Assembly: GCA_903862425.1 (NCBI GenBank)
Contig: CAIOYC010000010.1
Span: forward strand, 1 to 46,574
Direction of reading: 5' to 3'
Length of the DNA: 46,574 nucleotides
Source of the DNA: an uncultured Caulobacterales bacterium
GTDB lineage: Bacteria; Pseudomonadota; Alphaproteobacteria; Caulobacterales; Caulobacteraceae
Made by a program: the position numbers and the translations under genes. Shown piece after piece: positions 37,356 through 45,181 of this stretch. The notes beneath the pieces are model-generated. The model did not search any database. It saw nothing but the letters and a program-made list of their open reading frames with translations, and had not been told where the DNA came from. Every line of letters begins with the position of its first letter. The first letter of the stretch is position 1.

Positions 37356-38177
37356 TCAGCGCCCCTTGAACACCGGCGGACGCTTTTCGAAGAAGGCGCG
37401 GACGCCCTCCTTCACGTCCTCGCTGGGATTGGCGATCATGACCGCCATCTGGGCGCTGGCCAGACTGTCCTCCAGGCTTAGGTCAGCGGCGCGGCCCAAC
37501 ATCATCTTGGTAAGCCGTACCGTCAGCGGCGCCTTGGCGGCGAGGGCCTCGCAGACGGTCAGCGTGCGGGCTTCAAGGTCGGCGTCGGCCACCACCTCGG
37601 TGACGAGGCCAAGGCGCTCGGCCTCCGCCGCCGGGTAGATTTCGCTGAGCATGGTCATCTTCAGCGCACGATCCAGGCCCATGGCGCGGGGAAAGAGCCA
37701 GGCGCCGCCCTCGTCGGGCAGGAGGCCCACCTTGTTGGAGGTATCCCCGAGCTTGGCGCTGGCGCCGGCAAGGCGCATGTCGCACGCCAAAGCCAGGGCC
37801 AGGCCGCCGGCCACCGCATAGCCGCGCACCATGGCCACGCTCGGCTTGTCGAGCTTGCGTAGCGCCAGCACCACCGCCTGCATCCCCTCGCGCATCTCCC
37901 GGCCATGCCCCATGGGTTGGGTGTGGACCTGCTGGCGATGCTCGGGCTCGGCGCCGGACAAATCTCCGCCCGTGCAGAAGGCGCGCTCACCGGCGCCGGT
38001 GATCAGCAGGCACTTCAGCGCGTCGTCATCGCGATAGGCGCCGATGGCGGCCAGCAACTCCTGCGTCATGCCGAAGGTATAGGCGTTCATCTGCGCCAGC
38101 CGGTTCAGCACGATGCGGCCGACACCGGGGCGCGGCTGGTCGCACAAGATGGTCTCGTAGTCGGTCCGCTCGAACAC
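37356..38177 (-). CDS. Enoyl-CoA hydratase/isomerase family protein (second copy in window)
   Basis: 273 residues, crotonase fold. Oxyanion-hole motifs: ERAFCTGGDLSG and YAVAGGLALALACDM. The active-site segment is VGLLPDEGGAWLFPR, with Asp-Glu where others have Asp-Gly. The end KRPPVFKGR is typical. The GTG start at 38177 has GGGAGG before it. It lies only 10 bases before the Lgt-like gene, so the two are probably co-transcribed and may act on the same acyl chains. Exact reaction unknown. Confidence 0.88.
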   Translation of the reverse strand: MFERTDYETILCDQPRPGVGRIVLNRLAQMNAYTFGMTQELLAAIGAYRDDDALKCLLITGAGERAFCTGGDLSGAEPEHRQQVHTQPMGHGREMREGMQAVVLALRKLDKPSVAMVRGYAVAGGLALALACDMRLAGASAKLGDTSNKVGLLPDEGGAWLFPRAMGLDRALKMTMLSEIYPAAEAERLGLVTEVVADADLEARTLTVCEALAAKAPLTVRLTKMMLGRAADLSLEDSLASAQMAVMIANPSEDVKEGVRAFFEKRPPVFKGR

Positions 38178-38213
38178 CGCCGCCTCCCTTGGAACGGGAG
38201 GAGCTTGGCGGGA

Positions 38214-38729
38214 TCAGAACGCCTTGGCCAGCACCACGAAGGCGAGATCGTCGCGCATCGGTCGGCCGAAGCGGGTCTCGTGATAGGGAAACGGGATCGT
38301 CTCGCCGGTGCGGACATAGCCGCGCCGCTCGTACCAGGCGATCAGCGCGGTGCGCACATTCATCACGGACATGCGTACGCGCCCGCCGCCGTGCTGGGCG
38401 ACAAAGGTCTCGGCCTCGGCGAGCACGCGCCGACCGAGCTGGCCGCCCTGCAGCGCCGGTTGGATGGCGAACAGGCTGAGATACCATTCGCCGTCCGCCA
38501 GCGGCTCCAGCCAGACGCAGCCCAGCACCGCATCGGCCTCGCGGTGAACCATCAGATGGGCATGCGGCTTGGCGGCCAGGTCCTCGGCCAGGAAGGCCAA
38601 GGTCGTGCGCGCACCCTCCATGACGCCGACCTCGACGTTCCAGCTCGCCGCCTCGCCCTGCCCGCGATAGGCGAGGTTGACGAGATCGACGATGGCCGGA
38701 AGGTCGGCTTCGCGCGCCGGCTCAAGCAC
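38214..38729 (-). CDS. GNAT-family N-acetyltransferase
   Basis: 171 residues. The GNAT core is seen in WYLSLFAIQPALQGGQLGRRVLAEAE (strand beta-4 and the acetyl-CoA loop, here Q-x-x-x-L-G-R type) and AWYERRGYVRTGE. Substrate unknown. The GTG start overlaps queD by 8 bases (GTGCTTGA), so it is translated with the queuosine genes, although no known step of that pathway needs an acetyltransferase. Confidence 0.85.
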   Translation of the reverse strand: MLEPAREADLPAIVDLVNLAYRGQGEAASWNVEVGVMEGARTTLAFLAEDLAAKPHAHLMVHREADAVLGCVWLEPLADGEWYLSLFAIQPALQGGQLGRRVLAEAETFVAQHGGGRVRMSVMNVRTALIAWYERRGYVRTGETIPFPYHETRFGRPMRDDLAFVVLAKAF

Positions 38730-39102
38730 GGGCGAGCAGGTCCAGAGCGCAGCGCTCGCCGACGGTGGGCCGCGATACGACGACGCGCGACAGGCCGGGA
38801 AACTGCTCCTTCAGCCGGGCGACGAAGTGGATGCACAGACGCTCCAGGGTAGGACTCTCCAGCCCGGGGCGCTCGTTGAGCAAGCCGTGATCCAGTTCCG
38901 CCGCCAGCGCCTTCAGCGCCGCATCGAGGGCGCCGAGATCCTCCACCCAACCCACCGGCTCGGACATGGGGCCGCGCACCGTGGCCTCCACCTGAAAGGA
39001 GTGGCCGTGCAGGCGCTGGTACTCGCTCTTCGGCCCGGCGGGCAGATAGTGGGCGGCGTCGAAGCCCGCGGACTTGGTGATTTCGAAAACGGCGTCGGTC
39101 AT
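38722..39102 (-). CDS. queD: 6-carboxytetrahydropterin synthase QueD
   Basis: 126 residues of the T-fold. Zinc ligands are the His of FDAAHYLP and the two of LHGHSF. The usual catalytic Cys of QueD (before the HGH) is not visible at the expected position (PKSEYQRLHGHSF has none), which I note but do not interpret further. A Cys-containing ERLCIHF and a C-terminal Glu (VGERCAL) are present. It converts dihydroneopterin triphosphate into CPH4 for 7-deazaguanine synthesis. The queE-queD gap is 50 bases. Confidence 0.88.
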   Translation of the reverse strand: MTDAVFEITKSAGFDAAHYLPAGPKSEYQRLHGHSFQVEATVRGPMSEPVGWVEDLGALDAALKALAAELDHGLLNERPGLESPTLERLCIHFVARLKEQFPGLSRVVVSRPTVGERCALDLLARA

Positions 39103-39152
39103 GCGTCAGGTCAATGTCTCACCCTTCGGCGGATGAGGCGAAGAGATCGGGC

Positions 39153-39788
39153 TTACGGGAGGCCGAGGTATTTATGCGTTTGCACGCTGAGGCGCCAGCG
39201 CGGATGCGAAAGGCAGTAGGCGACGGCGGCCTCCGTATTGGCGGCGCGGTCGGGTCCATCCATGGGCTGCAGGCGCAGGCGGCGAAAATCCATCGCTTCG
39301 AAGCGCGCCGGATCGACGCCGGGCTGGGGATAGACAAGCTTCAGCTCGTCGCCGCGGGTCTGCACGATGAGGCTGTCGGCCTTGGGACTGACACAGATCC
39401 AGTCGAGCCCCTTGGGCGCTGGCAGGGTGCCGTTTGTCTCCACCGCCACCTCAAACCCGGCCGCGTGGAAGGTCTCGATCAGCGGCTCGTCGAGTTGGAG
39501 GAAAGGCTCGCCGCCGGTGCAGACAACCAGCTTGGGTTCGCCGGCCGGGCCACGCCAGATCGCGTCGGCGGCGGCCACCAGTCCATCGGGCGTGGCGAAG
39601 CGCCCGCCCCCCTCCCCGTCCATGCCGACGAAATCGGTGTCGCAGAAGGTGCAGACCGCCGTGGCGCGATCCTCTTCGCGACCCGACCACAGGTTACATC
39701 CGGCGAAACGGCAGAACACCGCCGCCCGGCCCGCCTGCCCGCCCTCGCCCTGCAGGGTGAGGAACAGTTCCTTGACCGCGTAACTCAT
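39153..39788 (-). CDS. queE: 7-carboxy-7-deazaguanine synthase QueE (radical SAM)
   Basis: 211 residues. It rearranges CPH4 to 7-carboxy-7-deazaguanine. The cluster motif is the expanded CX14CX2C form (Cys in FAGCNLWSG, then CTFCDTDF) seen in one group of QueE proteins. LFLTLQGEGGQAGR at the start and VCTGGEPFLQLDE, VETNGT and CVSPKAD confirm it. ATG 39788 (MSYAVKEL) is the family start; the frame is open further to 39881. It lies 10 bases after queC. Confidence 0.93.
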   Translation of the reverse strand: MSYAVKELFLTLQGEGGQAGRAAVFCRFAGCNLWSGREEDRATAVCTFCDTDFVGMDGEGGGRFATPDGLVAAADAIWRGPAGEPKLVVCTGGEPFLQLDEPLIETFHAAGFEVAVETNGTLPAPKGLDWICVSPKADSLIVQTRGDELKLVYPQPGVDPARFEAMDFRRLRLQPMDGPDRAANTEAAVAYCLSHPRWRLSVQTHKYLGLP

Positions 39789-39798
39789 GATCCTGGGC

Positions 39799-40530
39799 TC
39801 ATTGCCCGCCCGTGAAGCCGGCCGTCCACTCCTCATAGCCCTTGGCGCGCAGCTCGCAGGCGGGGCATTCGCCGCAGCCATGGCCCCAGGGGTGAAGTTC
39901 GTCGCGGACGCCCTGATAGCAGGTGTGGCTCTCCGCGACGGTGATCTCCACCAGCTTGTCGCCGCCGAGCTGGTGCGCCAGGTCCCAGGTTTCCGCCTTG
40001 GTCAGCTTCATCAGCGGGGTCTGCAGGTCGAAGGGGCGCTCCATGCCGAGCCGCAGAGCGGACTGCATGGCGTCGATGGTGGCGCGCCGACAATCGGGAT
40101 AGCCCGAGAAGTCGGTCTCGCACATGCCGCCCACCAGCACGTCCGCACCGCGCCGATCCGCCAGGGCGGCGGCATAGATGAAGAAGGCGAGGTTCCGCCC
40201 CGGCACGAAAGTGGAGGGCAATCCCCGTTCGGTCATCTCGATCTCACGGTCCTCGGTGAGGGCCGAGGACGCAACCGCGCCGAAACTCCTGATGTCGAGC
40301 ACATGGTCCTCGCCGAGCTTGCCCGCCCAGGCTGGAAACGCCCCGATCATCGCCTCGCGCACCGCCAACCGCTGGGTCATCTCCACCGCATGGCGCTGGC
40401 CATAGTCGAACCCCACTGTCTCCACCCGCGCATAGCGATGAAGCGCCCAGGCCAGGCAGGCGGTGGAATCCTGCCCACCGGAGAACAGGACGAGCGCGGT
40501 TTCGGCGGACGGCGGTAGGGTGTCGGACAT
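39799..40530 (-). CDS. queC: 7-cyano-7-deazaguanine (preQ0) synthase QueC
   Basis: 243 residues. The ATP pyrophosphatase loop is [16 protein letters not shown]. The C terminus carries the zinc cysteines HTCYQG... [11 protein letters not shown]. It converts 7-carboxy-7-deazaguanine to preQ0, the precursor of queuosine. First gene of the queC-queE-queD-GNAT group. An inverted repeat at 40575-40606 lies in its promoter area. Confidence 0.95.
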   Translation of the reverse strand: MSDTLPPSAETALVLFSGGQDSTACLAWALHRYARVETVGFDYGQRHAVEMTQRLAVREAMIGAFPAWAGKLGEDHVLDIRSFGAVASSALTEDREIEMTERGLPSTFVPGRNLAFFIYAAALADRRGADVLVGGMCETDFSGYPDCRRATIDAMQSALRLGMERPFDLQTPLMKLTKAETWDLAHQLGGDKLVEITVAESHTCYQGVRDELHPWGHGCGECPACELRAKGYEEWTAGFTGGQ

Positions 40531-40574
40531 GGAGCTCAGATGGAGGAGGCTTTGGCGCGCGCAAGCCGTTGAAA

Positions 40575-40606
40575 GGTCGTATGACTAGACACCCGTCTAT
40601 ACGACC
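40575..40606. promoter_or_regulatory. Inverted repeat in the queC upstream region
   Basis: GGTCGTA and TACGACC frame an inner TAGAC-ACCC-GTCTA, giving a 12-base-pair interrupted dyad with a four-base bulge. It sits 45-76 bases upstream of queC and about 76 bases before the kinase-like gene on the other side. The TAGAC-N4-GTCTA core could suit a dimeric (TetR-like) repressor; a hairpin in a leader is also possible. Confidence 0.45.
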
Positions 40607-40682
40607 GGCTCCACGGCTCCAAGGCATCGACGTTCCCGACGCTCACAAGGCGAACACAGTTTAACCTCGTCGCAATCCCTGT

Positions 40683-41840
40683 GTGAAAAGGTTACGCTCC
40701 AACAGCCTGGGTTGGTATGTGCCGAGCGTAGCCGATCATCCGCGTGCAGAAGCCGACAGCGTAATGGCGCCCGCTTCTGCGGCGCTGTTGCCGGGCCTGT
40801 ATAATCCGCTCCAGCACCTGGTCGCCGCGGCCGAACTGCTCGACCGTCAGCGCCTGACGCCCGAGGCGCGTGCCTGCGCTCGCGCCATCCTGCAATCCGG
40901 CCGCATGATCCTGAACGTGGTGGAAGACCTGCGCCAGCTCAGCGCCCTCGCCGCCGAACCGTCGCTGCCCGCTCCCTCGTCGCTCTGCGAACTTGTAGAG
41001 GACGTGGAGGCCCTATGGCGACTGCAGACGGCGCCCAGCGCCGGGCGCTTGCTGCTGTCCTGCACCGCGCCTGCGGGCGTGAGCCTGAACATTGATGGCG
41101 GCGGCTTCAAGCAATTGCTCAACACCCTGATCGGCCGCGCTCTCGCCGCCGGCGAGGCAGGCGTGGTCGAAGCCGTCGTCGCCCTGGAGCTTTCGTCTGA
41201 CGGACCGGCGACGCTCCGCGTCAACGTCGGCCAGAGTCTCGCAGCCGCCCTGCCCAGCGCTCACGATAGCGGCCTTGCGCTTTGCACCGCCGTGGCGGGT
41301 CGGATGGGCGGCGCTCTGACGCTCGCCGCCAATGCCGGAGGGGGAGAAACCGTTACCGTTCGACTGCCGACCCAGATCATGGAAGCGGTGGACGAAAGCG
41401 CCGGCGAGGACGCCCATGTCCTGCCCGCGCGCACTCACATCCTGATCGTGGATGACAACGCCACCAATCGCATGGTCGCCGGCGCGCTGTGCGAGATGTT
41501 CGGCTGCACCACCCAGACCGCCGAGGATGGCGTGGAGGCCGTGGAAGCCGCGCGGGCCAGCCGTTTCGACCTGATCCTGATGGATATCAAGATGCCGCGC
41601 ATGGACGGTATCGAGGCCACGCGCGCTATCCGCCGCCTACCGGGCGCGCTCGGCCGCGTGCCGATCGTCGCCCTCACCGCCAATGGCGACGCCGAGGCCA
41701 CCAAGGTCTATCTCGCCAACGGTATGGACGCGGTGGTGGAGAAACCGATCAAACCCGACCGCCTTCTGGAAACCCTGCAAGCCGTGCTGGAGCCCCAGGG
41801 CCATGAGCCTGTCGCGGCCCAGGCGAGTTCGGCCGCCTGA
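40683..41840 (+). CDS. Degenerate histidine-kinase-like protein fused to a receiver domain
   Basis: 385 residues. The front part has the helical hairpin of a kinase dimerisation domain, but LYNPLQHLVAAAELL stands where a phospho-acceptor HE-x-RTPL would be, and the ATP-binding domain is eroded (only SGLALCTAVAGRMGG resembles the G boxes; no N box seen). The C-terminal receiver domain (about 254-375) looks intact: ILIVDDNATNR, Asp301 in LMDIKMPRMDG, ALTAN and EKPI. It is likely a pseudokinase that is phosphorylated by other proteins. Start uncertain: GTG 40683 or ATG 40764. No obvious ribosome-binding site. Confidence 0.8.
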   Translation: MKRLRSNSLGWYVPSVADHPRAEADSVMAPASAALLPGLYNPLQHLVAAAELLDRQRLTPEARACARAILQSGRMILNVVEDLRQLSALAAEPSLPAPSSLCELVEDVEALWRLQTAPSAGRLLLSCTAPAGVSLNIDGGGFKQLLNTLIGRALAAGEAGVVEAVVALELSSDGPATLRVNVGQSLAAALPSAHDSGLALCTAVAGRMGGALTLAANAGGGETVTVRLPTQIMEAVDESAGEDAHVLPARTHILIVDDNATNRMVAGALCEMFGCTTQTAEDGVEAVEAARASRFDLILMDIKMPRMDGIEATRAIRRLPGALGRVPIVALTANGDAEATKVYLANGMDAVVEKPIKPDRLLETLQAVLEPQGHEPVAAQASSAA

Positions 41841-41906
41841 CCTAGACCTTCCGCGCGCGCCGCGTTTGCGCCATATGGGTGTCTAAGCTGAGTGGCTGGA
41901 GATCCT

Positions 41907-42182
41907 ATGACGCCCCTGCTGCTTGCCCTCGCCCTCCAGGCCGCGCCGCAAGCGCCCGCCGCGCCCGCTGTCGAGGCTGAACCGACTGTCGCCGATACCT
42001 TGGCCGGGCTAGAGGAAACCTACCGCACCACGTGTGGGCAGACGGGCATACTCTACCATTCCTACGATGATCTGTGCGAGGCCCTGCGCAAACAGATCGG
42101 CGGCTATCGCAAAAAGGTGGAGCGCGAGGAGCGCGAGGCGGCGGCGCACAAGGTGGCGACCTCGTCGGCGCCCAAACCCTAG
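41907..42182 (+). CDS. Small secreted protein, unknown
   Basis: 91 residues. A short signal peptide (MTPLLLALALQAAPQAPA) is followed by a Pro/Ala linker and a helical domain with two Cys (TTCGQTG, DDLC) that could bond. The tail is Lys/Glu-rich coiled coil. The stop overlaps that of the convergent gene by four bases. No family recognised. Confidence 0.65.
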   Translation: MTPLLLALALQAAPQAPAAPAVEAEPTVADTLAGLEETYRTTCGQTGILYHSYDDLCEALRKQIGGYRKKVEREEREAAAHKVATSSAPKP

Positions 42183-42430
42183 ACGTCGTGCAGGGCCTTC
42201 GCGACGAGCTTCAGGAAACGCTCGCGCCGAAAGCCGATGTTTGGCTTGGCCAACTGATCGCGACACCAGGCTTCCGCCTTGGACCCGTACTGCATGCGCA
42301 AGGCCTCCGCCTCACGGCGCGCATAATAGGCCCTGCGACTATTCTGTTTTCGAACCCGCCTGAACGAGCCCAGCCAATCCAGCAGCAAAACAACCCACTC
42401 CGCCCCGAAGGGCCACCCTGCTGCAATCAT
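42179..42430 (-). CDS. Small basic helical protein, paralogue of the next gene
   Basis: 83 residues from ATG 42430 (MIAAGWPFG...). A hydrophobic stretch at about 11-18 is followed by a basic helical part with EAEALRMQYGSKAEAWCRDQLAKP...RRERFLKLVAKAL. The last 40 residues resemble the end of the product of 42483-42683. Function unknown. Confidence 0.55.
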   Translation of the reverse strand: MIAAGWPFGAEWVVLLLDWLGSFRRVRKQNSRRAYYARREAEALRMQYGSKAEAWCRDQLAKPNIGFRRERFLKLVAKALHDV

Positions 42431-42482
42431 TAAGCCAGCTTGGGCCAAGCCGCTAGCCCTGCTGCATGGGCGCAGTCCTGCT

Positions 42483-42683
42483 TCAGGCCTTGAGCTGCTT
42501 GGCGGCGGCTTCAAGCACCCTGCGCTGGCCGGGCCTGAGTTCTTCGCGCGCTAGTCTCTCGCGGACGATCCGCGCCGCCTCCGCCCCGTGCTTCTCGATC
42601 AGAAAGCTGATTTCCTCGGCCACTTCCGCCCGAAAGGAGCGTTGTCGCCGCAAGGTTCGCCACAAACCCAGCGCCATCGTCAT
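42483..42683 (-). CDS. Small basic helical protein, paralogue of the previous gene
   Basis: 66 residues from ATG 42683, or 64 from ATG 42677, which has GGGGAT before it. Sequence MTMALGLWRTLRRQRSFRAE, then helical EEISFLIEKHGAEAARIVRERLAREELRPGQRRVLEAAAKQL. The pattern G-x-x-A-x-x-x-x-R-x-x-L-A then R-R-x-x-L-x-x-x-A-K-x-L is shared with the neighbour at 42179-42430. Function unknown. Confidence 0.55.
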   Translation of the reverse strand: MTMALGLWRTLRRQRSFRAEVAEEISFLIEKHGAEAARIVRERLAREELRPGQRRVLEAAAKQLKA

Positions 42684-42805
42684 ATCCCCGATTGCCACAG
42701 ATCGCATAGCGCAAGGCTGTGGCGGAAGCATGACCAATGCCGCCGTTAAGGGCTGATTAGCCATACCGACTCTAAGATCAGGGTGTGCTGTTGGGAGACA
42801 CACCC

Positions 42806-42997
42806 ATGACCACCCGCCGCAGGATCATCGCAAACGAGGCCCACTTCTATTCGTCCCAGCGTTTCTCGCCGGGCGTGGGCGCCATCCGCCTCTTTCCCGA
42901 GCAGAATTACCTGGTGCGCGCCCTCGCATGGATGCGTTGGTGGCACTGGGCCGGCCTGGTCCTGGCCCTAATCCTGATGATCGACGCTCGGCTCTGA
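42806..42997 (+). CDS. Small single-pass membrane protein, unknown
   Basis: 63 residues. ATG 42806 with GGGAGA 8 bases before. An Arg-rich N terminus (MTTRRRIIANEAHFYSSQRF) precedes a hydrophobic C-terminal helix (WWHWAGLVLALILMI). No family recognised. It converges on leuD, with stops only three bases apart. Confidence 0.55.
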   Translation: MTTRRRIIANEAHFYSSQRFSPGVGAIRLFPEQNYLVRALAWMRWWHWAGLVLALILMIDARL

Positions 42998-42999
42998 AC

Positions 43000-43629
43000 T
43001 CAACCGCGCGCCGCGTCGATCTTCGGCCACCACGCCTGGTTGGCGGCGCGGCGATCCTCGAAGGAAGTGATCGCCGCCTCGTGCTGCAGCGTCTGGCCGA
43101 TGTCATCGAGGCCGTTGAGCAGGAAGTGGCGGCGCATGGGATCGACGGCGAAGGATATTTCCTCGCCGCTCGGGCGGATCACCACCTCGCGCTCCAGATC
43201 GACAGTGATGCGCGCGTTGCCGCCCATTGCAGCGTCGCCCATCAGCGCGTCGCAGACCGCGCGGGGCAGCACCACCGGCAGGATGCCGTTCTTCAGCGCA
43301 TTAGCGTGGAAGATGTCGGCGAAGGACGGTGCGATCACGCAGCGGATGCCGAAATCCAGCAGGGCCCAGGCGGCATGTTCGCGCGAGGAGCCGCAGCCGA
43401 AGTTCTCGTGCGCGATCAGGATCTCGGCATTCCGGTAAGCCGGCTGGTTCAGCACGAAGTCCGGCTTTTCGCTTCCATCGGCATTGTAGCGCAGACCATC
43501 GAACAGGCTCTTGCCGAGGCCTGAGCGGGCGATGGTCTTGAGGAACCGGGCTGGGATTATCTTGTCCGTATCCACATTGGCCGCTGGCATCGGCGCGGCG
43601 ACCGCCGTCAGCGTCGTGAAGGCGTCCAT
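43000..43629 (-). CDS. leuD: 3-isopropylmalate dehydratase small subunit LeuD
   Basis: 209 residues. With LeuC it isomerises 2- to 3-isopropylmalate in leucine synthesis. Family motifs: [37 protein letters not shown] and [17 protein letters not shown]. The ATG 43629 overlaps the leuC stop (TGATG). The open frame continues upstream to 44262, but that is a shadow of leuC. Confidence 0.96.
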   Translation of the reverse strand: MDAFTTLTAVAAPMPAANVDTDKIIPARFLKTIARSGLGKSLFDGLRYNADGSEKPDFVLNQPAYRNAEILIAHENFGCGSSREHAAWALLDFGIRCVIAPSFADIFHANALKNGILPVVLPRAVCDALMGDAAMGGNARITVDLEREVVIRPSGEEISFAVDPMRRHFLLNGLDDIGQTLQHEAAITSFEDRRAANQAWWPKIDAARG

Positions 43630-45047
43630 CACGCATACTCCGGCGAACGATGAGGCAGGCCCGTGGGCGCGAGATTGCGCACGTCGGTGATGTGGCCGGT
43701 GACCGCCGCCGCCGCCGCCATGGCCGGCGACATCAGGTGGGTGCGTCCGCCCGGTCCCTGCCGGCCCTCGAAGTTGCGGTTGGAGGTGGAGGCGCAGCGC
43801 TGGCCCGGGGTGAGCTTGTCCGGATTCATGCCGAGGCACATGGAGCACCCCGCCTCGCGCCATTCGAAACCGGCGCCGGTAAGGATGCGGTCCAGCCCCT
43901 CGGCTTCGGCCTGCGCCTTGACCTGGCCCGAGCCCGGCACGACCAGCGCGCGGACGCCGTCGGCCACGTGGCGCCCCTCGGCGATACGGGCCACCTCGCG
44001 GATGTCCTCTATCCGGCCGTTGGTGCACGAGCCGATGAAGACCACGTCGATGGCCTCGCCCGCCATACCCTGGCCGGGGCGCAACGCCATGTAGTCGAGG
44101 GCGCGTTCGGTGTCCGGCGTCACCTGGCTCGGCACGCCGCCATTGATGGGCGAGCCGGCCTCCGGGCTCGTGCCCCAGGTGACCATGGGGGCGATATCCG
44201 CCGCCTCGATCACCACTTCGCGGTCGAAGCGGGCGCCGGGGTCGGTGGGCAGGGTGCGCCACCAGGCCACCGCGGCGTCGAAGGCCTCGCCCTGCGGCGC
44301 CATCGGGCGGCCCTTCACGTAGGCGAAGGTGGTCTCGTCGGGCGCCACAAGGCCGGCGCGGGCGCCCGCCTCGATGGACATGTTGCAGAGCGTCATGCGT
44401 CCCGCCATGTCCAGCGCCTCGACCGCCTCGCCGGCGTATTCGATCACGCTGCCATTGCCCCCCGCCGTGCCGATCTCGGCGATGATGTGCAAGGCCATGT
44501 CCTTGGCCGAAACACCGGGACCGAGCCGCCCCTTCAACGTGACGCGCATGGACCTGGCCTTGTCCTGGATCAGGGTCTGGGTGGCGAGCACGTGCTCCAC
44601 CTCCGAGGTGCCGATGCCGAAGGCCAGGGCCCCGAGGGCGCCGTGGGTGGAGGTGTGGCTGTCGCCGCAGACGATGGTCATGCCCGGCAGGCTGGCGCCC
44701 AGCTCCGGCCCGATCACATGCACGATACCCTGGCGGACGTCGTCGATCGGGATGTAGGGCACGCCGAACTCCGCCACGTTCTTCTCCAGCGTGGCGAGCT
44801 GGATCACGCTGTCCGCCTCGGCGCCGACCCGGCCGGGCGAGGTCGGGACATTGTGGTCGGCCACGGCCAGGGTGCAGTCCGGTCGGCGCACCTTGCGGCC
44901 GGCGGCGCGCAGCCCCTCGAAGGCCTGCGGGCTGGTCACCTCGTGCACCAGGTGCCGGTCGATGAACAGGATCGCCGCGCCATCGGGCAGGGTCTCCACC
45001 ACATGAGCGGCCCAGAGCTTGTCGAAGAGGGTTTGGGGTTGGGTCAT
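43629..45047 (-). CDS. leuC: 3-isopropylmalate dehydratase large subunit LeuC
   Basis: 472 residues, aconitase superfamily. The [4Fe-4S] cysteines are in [10 protein letters not shown] and the pair in [47 protein letters not shown] and NRNFEGRQG confirm the family. It depends on Fe-S assembly, hence on the suf operon nearby. The start is 21 bases after an inverted repeat (45068-45180) that separates it from leuA. Confidence 0.96.
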   Translation of the reverse strand: MTQPQTLFDKLWAAHVVETLPDGAAILFIDRHLVHEVTSPQAFEGLRAAGRKVRRPDCTLAVADHNVPTSPGRVGAEADSVIQLATLEKNVAEFGVPYIPIDDVRQGIVHVIGPELGASLPGMTIVCGDSHTSTHGALGALAFGIGTSEVEHVLATQTLIQDKARSMRVTLKGRLGPGVSAKDMALHIIAEIGTAGGNGSVIEYAGEAVEALDMAGRMTLCNMSIEAGARAGLVAPDETTFAYVKGRPMAPQGEAFDAAVAWWRTLPTDPGARFDREVVIEAADIAPMVTWGTSPEAGSPINGGVPSQVTPDTERALDYMALRPGQGMAGEAIDVVFIGSCTNGRIEDIREVARIAEGRHVADGVRALVVPGSGQVKAQAEAEGLDRILTGAGFEWREAGCSMCLGMNPDKLTPGQRCASTSNRNFEGRQGPGGRTHLMSPAMAAAAAVTGHITDVRNLAPTGLPHRSPEYA

Positions 45048-45067
45048 TCGGCTAACTTGGTTTGGAG

Positions 45068-45180
45068 CGCCCCACCCTTCGACAGGCTCAGGATGAGGCG
45101 ACTTTTACGTTGGTGATGCCCTGGATCTGGCGAACCGATCTGAAATCCGCCTCATCCTGAGCTTGTCGAAGGGTGGGGCG
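45068..45180. repeat. Large inverted repeat (33-base arms) between leuA and leuC
   Basis: Two 33-base arms (45068-45100 and 45148-45180) are reverse complements with one mismatch (32 of 33), separated by 47 bases. Their core, TTCGACAAGCTCAGGATGAG, is a dispersed repeat that I recall in many alphaproteobacterial genomes. As RNA it would form a very stable hairpin between leuA and leuC, which may limit read-through. Confidence 0.8.
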
Positions 45181-45181
45181 G

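Noticed and set aside
40660-40676. CtrA site (TTAA-N7-TTAA) before the pseudokinase gene
   Set aside because: Only one half (TTAACC) is present; the second half reads GCAA. Similar half sites at 15341 and 6352 are also incomplete.
40531-40682. preQ1 riboswitch before queC
   Set aside because: No C-rich loop with an A-rich tail (preQ1-I) or other known aptamer pattern was found; only an inverted repeat.
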